A stretch of DNA of 18,227 bases from an uncultured Eubacteriales bacterium (GTDB lineage Bacteria > Bacillota > Clostridia > Oscillospirales > CAG-272): contig URAP01000035.1 in NCBI GenBank assembly GCA_900545935.1, positions 1 through 18,227 on the forward strand. The letters are read 5' to 3'. Of this stretch, positions 14,953 through 18,227 are shown one piece after another. Every line of letters begins with the position of its first letter. Positions within the stretch are counted from its first letter, which is position 1. Made by a program: the position numbers and the translations under genes. The notes under the pieces were generated by a model. The model was given only the letters and a program-made list of their open reading frames with translations. It did no database searches and was not told the origin of the DNA.

Positions 14953-14999
14953 ACAGCATCAAGCCTCGTTGATTATGAGAGCTTGATGCTGTATTTTTA
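14953..14999 (+). terminator. intrinsic terminator after the SEDS gene
   Basis: ACAGCATCAAGC (14953-14964) pairs perfectly with GCTTGATGCTGT (14981-14992), followed by ATTTTTAT. The loop can add a CTC/GAG pairing. It lies 66 bp after the stop. A weaker inverted repeat CTTCAGT/ACTGAAG (14893-14921) sits immediately after the gene. Confidence 0.85.
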
Positions 15000-15031
15000 T
15001 CGGCAAGCTGTACGATTATTTTACCATAAAT

Positions 15032-15063
15032 TGCATTTTATAAAACCGAATACCTCATACCTA
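15032..15063 (+). promoter_or_regulatory. candidate forespore (SigG/SigF) promoter of sigG
   Basis: TGCATT (15032-15037) and CATACCTA (15056-15063) are 18 bp apart. This resembles the forespore consensus (-35 like TGAATA, -10 like CATACTA, 17-18 bp spacer). No TTGACA/TATAAT pair is present in the interval between the terminator and the gene. In Bacillus sigG is read from a SigF/SigG promoter, so the match fits, but the call rests on two short words. Confidence 0.5.
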
Positions 15064-15106
15064 TATATGTCAATACTCCTTATAGCCGAAAGGCACGGAG
15101 GTGACG

Positions 15107-15898
15107 ATGTACAGAGGCAGAGTAGAGATATGCGGTGTAAATACGGCGCAGCTGCCGCAGATGTCGGAGGAAAAAAAGGTGGAGCTGCTCGGCAGGGCGC
15201 GGCAGGGAGATGCTGATGCTCGACTTGAGCTGATAGGCGGTAATCTGCGCCTTGTGCTTAGTGTCGTTCAGCGTTTTTCCGGCAGATGCGATAGTCTTGA
15301 CGATCTGTTTCAGGTGGGATGTATAGGACTTATCAAGGCGATAGATAATTTCGATCTTTCGCTCGACGTGCGTTTTTCCACCTATGCGGTGCCGATGATA
15401 ATAGGAGAAGTCAGGCGATATCTGCGCGATAATAATTCGGTGCGCGTCAGTCGCTCGGTGCGTGATCTTGCGTATAAGGCGCTCGGCGCGCGTGAGGCTA
15501 TTGCAAAGGCACAGGGACGCGAGGCGACAGAGGCGGAGCTTGCGGCGGCGCTGTCTGTACGCGGACTCGAGGTCACGGCCGCCGAGGTCGGTGCGGCGCT
15601 CGAGGCTATAGCTTCTCCGATATCACTTTTCGACCCGGTGTACGGCGAGGGAGGAGATGCGGTCCTCGTCATGGATCAGCTCAGTGACGGCTCGAGAGCG
15701 AGTGAGGGATGGATCGAGAGTATAGCGCTGCGTCAGGCACTGACCGAATTGCCGGAGCGGGAGCGGGAGATAATTTCGATGCGCTTTTATGCAGGCAAAA
15801 CGCAGATGGAGATCGCGAGCGAGATCGGTATCTCGCAGGCGCAGGTTTCACGTCTCGAAAAGGGTGCTCTCGGCAGACTGCGCGCCGTTCTGTTATGA
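15107..15898 (+). CDS. sigG: RNA polymerase sporulation sigma factor SigG
   Basis: SigG directs late gene expression in the forespore. The 263-residue protein is the usual length. The N-terminal VEICGVNTAQLP (6-17) is the SigG hallmark. Region 2 shows LRLVLSVVQRFSGRCDSLDD and LFQVGCIGLIKAIDNFDLS then FSTYAVPMIIGEVRRYLRD. Region 3 has the ATEAELAAALSV stretch. Region 4 is ALTELPEREREIISMRFYAG and KTQMEIASEIGISQAQVSRLEKGAL. ATG 15107 follows GGAGGTGA with a five-base gap after GGAGG. A GTG at 15101 lies within that site and is rejected. In Bacillus sigG follows spoIIGA-sigE, but here it stands alone, after a terminator and a candidate forespore promoter. Confidence 0.94.
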   Translation: MYRGRVEICGVNTAQLPQMSEEKKVELLGRARQGDADARLELIGGNLRLVLSVVQRFSGRCDSLDDLFQVGCIGLIKAIDNFDLSLDVRFSTYAVPMIIGEVRRYLRDNNSVRVSRSVRDLAYKALGAREAIAKAQGREATEAELAAALSVRGLEVTAAEVGAALEAIASPISLFDPVYGEGGDAVLVMDQLSDGSRASEGWIESIALRQALTELPEREREIISMRFYAGKTQMEIASEIGISQAQVSRLEKGALGRLRAVLL

Positions 15899-16070
15899 GC
15901 ATGTCTGTCTGAATTTTATATGCTTATGCTTTATCACGGGCAAGACCCGAACAAGATCCAAGCAAAGCTGCTGCCCCGACGCACGGTGTTATCCATACGG
16001 CGGGGCAGTAATTATATTTGCGCCGGTTGTGCCGGTGTGATTCTGTTTTTTGCAGAGCGTGATTCTTTTA
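15899..16070. other. intergenic gap between convergent sigG and ylmC
   Basis: No gene is seen in these 172 bp. The clearest structure is an 8-bp inverted repeat, CTGCCCCG (15971-15978) with CGGGGCAG (16001-16008) around a 22-nt loop. It could end transcription from either side, but neither side has a good T-run. A small CGGG-CAAGA-CCCG hairpin lies near 15938. Confidence 0.45.
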
Positions 16071-16367
16071 TTATTCAAAAAAGCATTTCCACCACGGCTT
16101 TTTTTGCGGCGGCCTGCATGAACACTTTTCCTTTGAGGCAATGCTGACGAGTATCGCATCGGTTCCGACACGCTCGACGCACTCCCACGGTATCACTATT
16201 ACCTCGGGGTGCAGCTGAAAGAGTGAGCCGGAGCCGGGAACACTGATAGATATTATCCTTCCCGTTGCCGAATCCACGGCGAGGTCGCAGACATAACCGA
16301 GCCTGCTACCGTCGCAGATATTTATAACTTCTTTATCCTGTAGCGAGCCGGAGCAGTAGCCGTTCAT
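16071..16367 (-). CDS. sporulation protein YlmC/YmxH family, PRC-barrel
   Basis: This 98-residue protein is built on a PRC-barrel: SLQDKEVINICDGSRLGYV (8-26), DLAVDSATGRIISISVPG (28-45), then VIVIPWECVERVGTDAILV (56-74). The order matches the small YlmC/YmxH proteins of endospore formers, with a short tail containing two closely spaced Cys and several Trp residues. The start lies seven bases past the spoIVA stop, and its GAGG ribosome binding site overlaps that stop. Co-transcription with spoIVA is therefore near certain and points to mother-cell expression. Function is not established. Confidence 0.88.
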   Translation of the reverse strand: MNGYCSGSLQDKEVINICDGSRLGYVCDLAVDSATGRIISISVPGSGSLFQLHPEVIVIPWECVERVGTDAILVSIASKEKCSCRPPQKKPWWKCFFE

Positions 16368-16374
16368 ATCAGCC

Positions 16375-17856
16375 TCAGAGAATGATGCATATCATACCGC
16401 CGTTACCCTCGTTGATAAGACGCTCGAGCGTCTCGGAGAATTTCTTTCTCGATTCCGCCGGCATGCGGTCGAGCTTTGCGTGCAGTCCCTCGGTAACGAG
16501 CTCATACAGCGTCTTTCCGAACATATTCGACTGCCATATCTTTTTAGGATCCTCCTCAAATTCGCGCAGCATAAACTGCACCAGTTCCTTTGATTGCTCC
16601 TCCGAGCCGACGATGGGGTTTATCTCTGTCTCGATATTTGCTTTCATCATATGTATCGACGGCGCGCTTGCACGCAGTCGGACACCGTAGCCGCCGGGAC
16701 CGTCGGTTATCTCCGGCTCTTCGAGCTCGAGGTCGCAGGCATCCGGGGTAACTATGCCGTATCCCTTTTCCTCTACCTCGGCAAGCGCAGCCGCGACCTT
16801 TTCGTATCTCTCGCTGACCGCAGCGAGCTCAAGCAGCGCTTGCATCAACTCCTCATCGCTCGAGATCTCCTTCCCCGACAGCTTGCTCAATACCGAGAAA
16901 TACAGACCGTCGTCGAGCTTAATATCTACCGTTGCACGCCCGGTGCCGAGGTCGACCTCGCATATGGCGGCGCTCTTAATGTTCTCATCGTCGAGAGCAT
17001 GATGAAACGCCGGGTCAATATCCGATATTTTATTTACCTCAGAGCCGCATGAGAGCACGGTTTCTGCGAGCATCTCACTCAGCGGGTCGCTGCCGGGAAG
17101 CGCCGCCGTCCAGCTCGGCAGGCGAACTCCGATTTCGGTGACAGGAAATTCGAGCAGCACAAGCTCAAGCACGTGTCTGAGATCCTCGGCATCAAGTCGC
17201 AGACAATCGAGAAGTGCGACGGGGGCGCCGTATTTTTCTTCGAGCTCGAGCGCAAGACGTGTCGATTCCTCGCTCTCGGGATGCGCGGAGTTGAGAACTA
17301 TCACAAAAGGCTTTCCGAGTGCGCGCAGCTCGCCGGCGACTCTTGCTTCGCTTTCTACGTATGAAGAGCGCGGAATGTCGCTTATGCTTCCGTCGGTCGT
17401 TACAAGCACACCGATGGTTGAGTGATCGGATATTACCTTTTTAGTGCCGAATTCCGCTGCCTGCTCGAAGGGCATCGGAGCGGGCGACCAGGGTGTCATG
17501 ACCATTCGGGGTGAACCGTCCTCAATGTGTCCGAGCGCCTCCGGAACGATATATCCGACGCAGTCTATCAGTCTGACTTTTGCCTCGGCGCTGCCGCCGA
17601 GCATTACCGAGACTGCCTCATCGGGTACGAATTTAGGCTCGGTTGTCATTACTGTTCTGCCCGCCGCGCTTTGCGGCATCTCGTCGCGCGCACGCTCGCG
17701 GTCGAATTCACTGTTTATTTCGGGCAGCACAAGCGATTCCATAAAACGTTTGATAAATGTTGATTTTCCGGTCCGTACCGGACCGACAACGCCAACATAG
17801 ATGTCGCCGCCCGTACGCTCGGCGATGTCCTCATATATTGTTTTTTCGGTAACCAT
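16375..17856 (-). CDS. spoIVA: stage IV sporulation protein A, coat morphogenetic ATPase
   Basis: SpoIVA polymerises on the outer forespore membrane using ATP and forms the base on which the spore coat and cortex assemble. The 493-residue length matches the family. Walker A is GPVRTGKST (25-33), the switch/Walker B region is RLIDCVGYIVPEALGH (about 94-109), and the conserved C-terminal end is NEGNGGMICIIL, the part that contacts the membrane via SpoVM in Bacillus. The ATG at 17856 has GGAAAGG about 11 bases upstream. A SigE-like promoter lies about 100 bp before the gene. It heads a two-gene unit with the YlmC-like gene and converges on sigG. Confidence 0.96.
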   Translation of the reverse strand: MVTEKTIYEDIAERTGGDIYVGVVGPVRTGKSTFIKRFMESLVLPEINSEFDRERARDEMPQSAAGRTVMTTEPKFVPDEAVSVMLGGSAEAKVRLIDCVGYIVPEALGHIEDGSPRMVMTPWSPAPMPFEQAAEFGTKKVISDHSTIGVLVTTDGSISDIPRSSYVESEARVAGELRALGKPFVIVLNSAHPESEESTRLALELEEKYGAPVALLDCLRLDAEDLRHVLELVLLEFPVTEIGVRLPSWTAALPGSDPLSEMLAETVLSCGSEVNKISDIDPAFHHALDDENIKSAAICEVDLGTGRATVDIKLDDGLYFSVLSKLSGKEISSDEELMQALLELAAVSERYEKVAAALAEVEEKGYGIVTPDACDLELEEPEITDGPGGYGVRLRASAPSIHMMKANIETEINPIVGSEEQSKELVQFMLREFEEDPKKIWQSNMFGKTLYELVTEGLHAKLDRMPAESRKKFSETLERLINEGNGGMICIIL

Positions 17857-17961
17857 ACCACACCATACCTTTCCGGCGCCTCTATGCCGCCGATAACATT
17901 AAAGCGCTTTCTGCTTTATCGGAGCGGGCGTGCCGAACCTTGCCCGCCCCGCCTCACCCAT

Positions 17962-17990
17962 ACTCTATGCTGTTGTAATTTTATTTATGC
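17962..17990 (-). promoter_or_regulatory. SigE-like promoter of spoIVA
   Basis: On the minus strand GCATAAA (17990-17984) is followed after exactly 14 bp by CATAGAGT (17969-17962). The mother-cell SigE pattern is roughly KMATATT-14-CATACAMT, so spacing is exact and the -10 matches six of eight positions. spoIVA is SigE-dependent in Bacillus. The leader would be about 100 nt and holds two inverted repeats (GCGGGC/GCCCGC near 17925-17950 and CCGATAA/TTATCGG near 17890-17920). Confidence 0.6.
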
Positions 17991-17996
17991 CACTAT

Positions 17997-18068
17997 GGGG
18001 AGGCTAAAAAAGCGCAGACCGAAAAAGCTCTCGGGGAGGCTAAAATCGTCCGGACCGAAAAAGCGAAA
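17997..18068. repeat. two-copy 36-bp tandem repeat
   Basis: Unit 1 is 17997-18032 and unit 2 is 18033-18068. Both begin GGGGAGGCTAAAA and share GACCGAAAAAGC at the same offset, with 27 of 36 positions identical by hand count. The middle seven bases and the last four differ. No reading frame runs through it. Confidence 0.75.
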
Positions 18069-18179
18069 ACAGATTATTTTAATTAGGCATTTGTATGTCC
18101 CATATTGCGAGAAAGGGGTCGGAATCCTGACGGATTCCTGCATGAAGTTTAATGTTTTCGCTTTTTCTGCGTCCGATTT
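18043..18179. repeat. long inverted repeat with internal hairpin (possible miniature element)
   Basis: GAAAAAGCGAAAACA (18057-18071) is repeated in perfect inverse at 18153-18167. Outside it the arms continue as CGGAC (18051-18055) against GTCCG (18171-18175) and AAATCG (18043-18048) against CGATTT (18174-18179), with small spacing differences. The 81-bp interior contains a perfect GGAATCC-TGAC-GGATTCC hairpin (18121-18138). There is no open frame. It could be a short non-autonomous mobile or REP-like repeat, or a structured RNA. Confidence 0.6.
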
Positions 18180-18221
18180 CGCCGCACGACGTACAATTGT
18201 ACGCCTTGCGCGACGAAATCG
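18174..18221. repeat. 48-bp imperfect palindrome with perfect 14-bp core
   Basis: CGATTTCG (18174-18181) and CGAAATCG (18214-18221) are the outer arms. The centre CGTACAATTGTACG (18190-18203) is a perfect palindrome. Between them, the partly complementary stretches CCGCACGA and CCTTGCGCGA complete a long hairpin. It shares its first six bases with the end of the inverted repeat just before it, so the two look like parts of one composite element. It may continue beyond the window. Confidence 0.7.
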
Positions 18222-18227
18222 AACACT

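Noticed and set aside
15971..16008. Terminator for sigG or ylmC
   Set aside because: An 8-bp stem exists, but the 22-nt loop and lack of an adjacent T-run on either strand make termination doubtful. Listed only as structure in the gap.
17997..18221. CRISPR array
   Set aside because: Only two tandem units with no unique spacers of even size, and no cas genes in the window.

Overview
The window looks like chromosomal DNA of a spore-forming, obligately fermentative type of Firmicute (class Clostridia, probably the Oscillospirales/Ruminococcaceae side). The evidence is a set of sporulation genes that only endospore formers carry (spoIVA, ylmC/ymxH, sigG, ylbJ, yqfC, yqfD), a short archaeal/eukaryote-type prolyl-tRNA synthetase common in Clostridia, a small Cys-rich 'YDPLK' protein of a kind I associate with this group, and a moderately GC-rich base composition with AT-rich promoters. 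No phage genes, transposase, CRISPR array, rRNA or tRNA were seen. This is mostly ordinary core genome, so the interest lies in details and in the two non-coding ends.

Layout. (1) 1-438: gene-free DNA with a repeated hairpin, then a perfect TTGACA-17-TATAAT promoter with a 23-bp interrupted palindrome just downstream of its -10. (2) 439-2886 (+): cysK, an HD-domain hydrolase, a truncated mnmA pseudogene and an Fe-S type Rrf2 regulator. They appear to form one sulfur/Fe-S themed operon, closed by a 19-bp bidirectional terminator hairpin. (3) 3048-4999 (-): a CapA-like lipoprotein preceded by a Cys-cluster protein with a long acidic, disordered tail. The pair has its own sigma-A type promoter. 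(4) 5084-7816: divergent sporulation genes, ylbJ on the minus strand and yqfC-yqfD on the plus strand. (5) 8152-12089 (+): phoH, ybeY, prfA and a Sua5-type gene, covering RNA/ribosome maturation, translation termination and tRNA t6A synthesis. The usual neighbours yqfF, era and prmC are absent. (6) 12145-13584: proS behind two stacked sigma-A promoters. (7) 13678-14886: a SEDS (FtsW/RodA/SpoVE) glycan polymerase followed by a clear intrinsic terminator. (8) 15107-15898: sigG behind a plausible forespore promoter. (9) 16071-17856 (-): spoIVA-ylmC, convergent with sigG, with a good match to a SigE promoter. (10) 17857-18227: gene-free DNA with a tandem 36-bp repeat, a long inverted repeat enclosing an internal hairpin, and a 48-bp palindrome.

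How the genes relate. CysK makes cysteine, MnmA uses cysteine-derived sulfur on tRNA, and a three-Cys Rrf2 protein is a likely sensor of Fe-S or cysteine status that may bind the palindrome at the cysK promoter. The sporulation genes serve three stages: SigE-dependent mother-cell coat assembly (SpoIVA, probably YlmC), the YqfC/YqfD/YlbJ membrane functions, and late forespore transcription (SigG). The translation block is growth-related housekeeping. I found no convincing undescribed multi-gene system. The best leads are the composite repeat element at the right end, the acidic-tailed Cys-cluster protein paired with a CapA-like lipoprotein that lacks a usual metal ligand, and the mnmA deletion scar.
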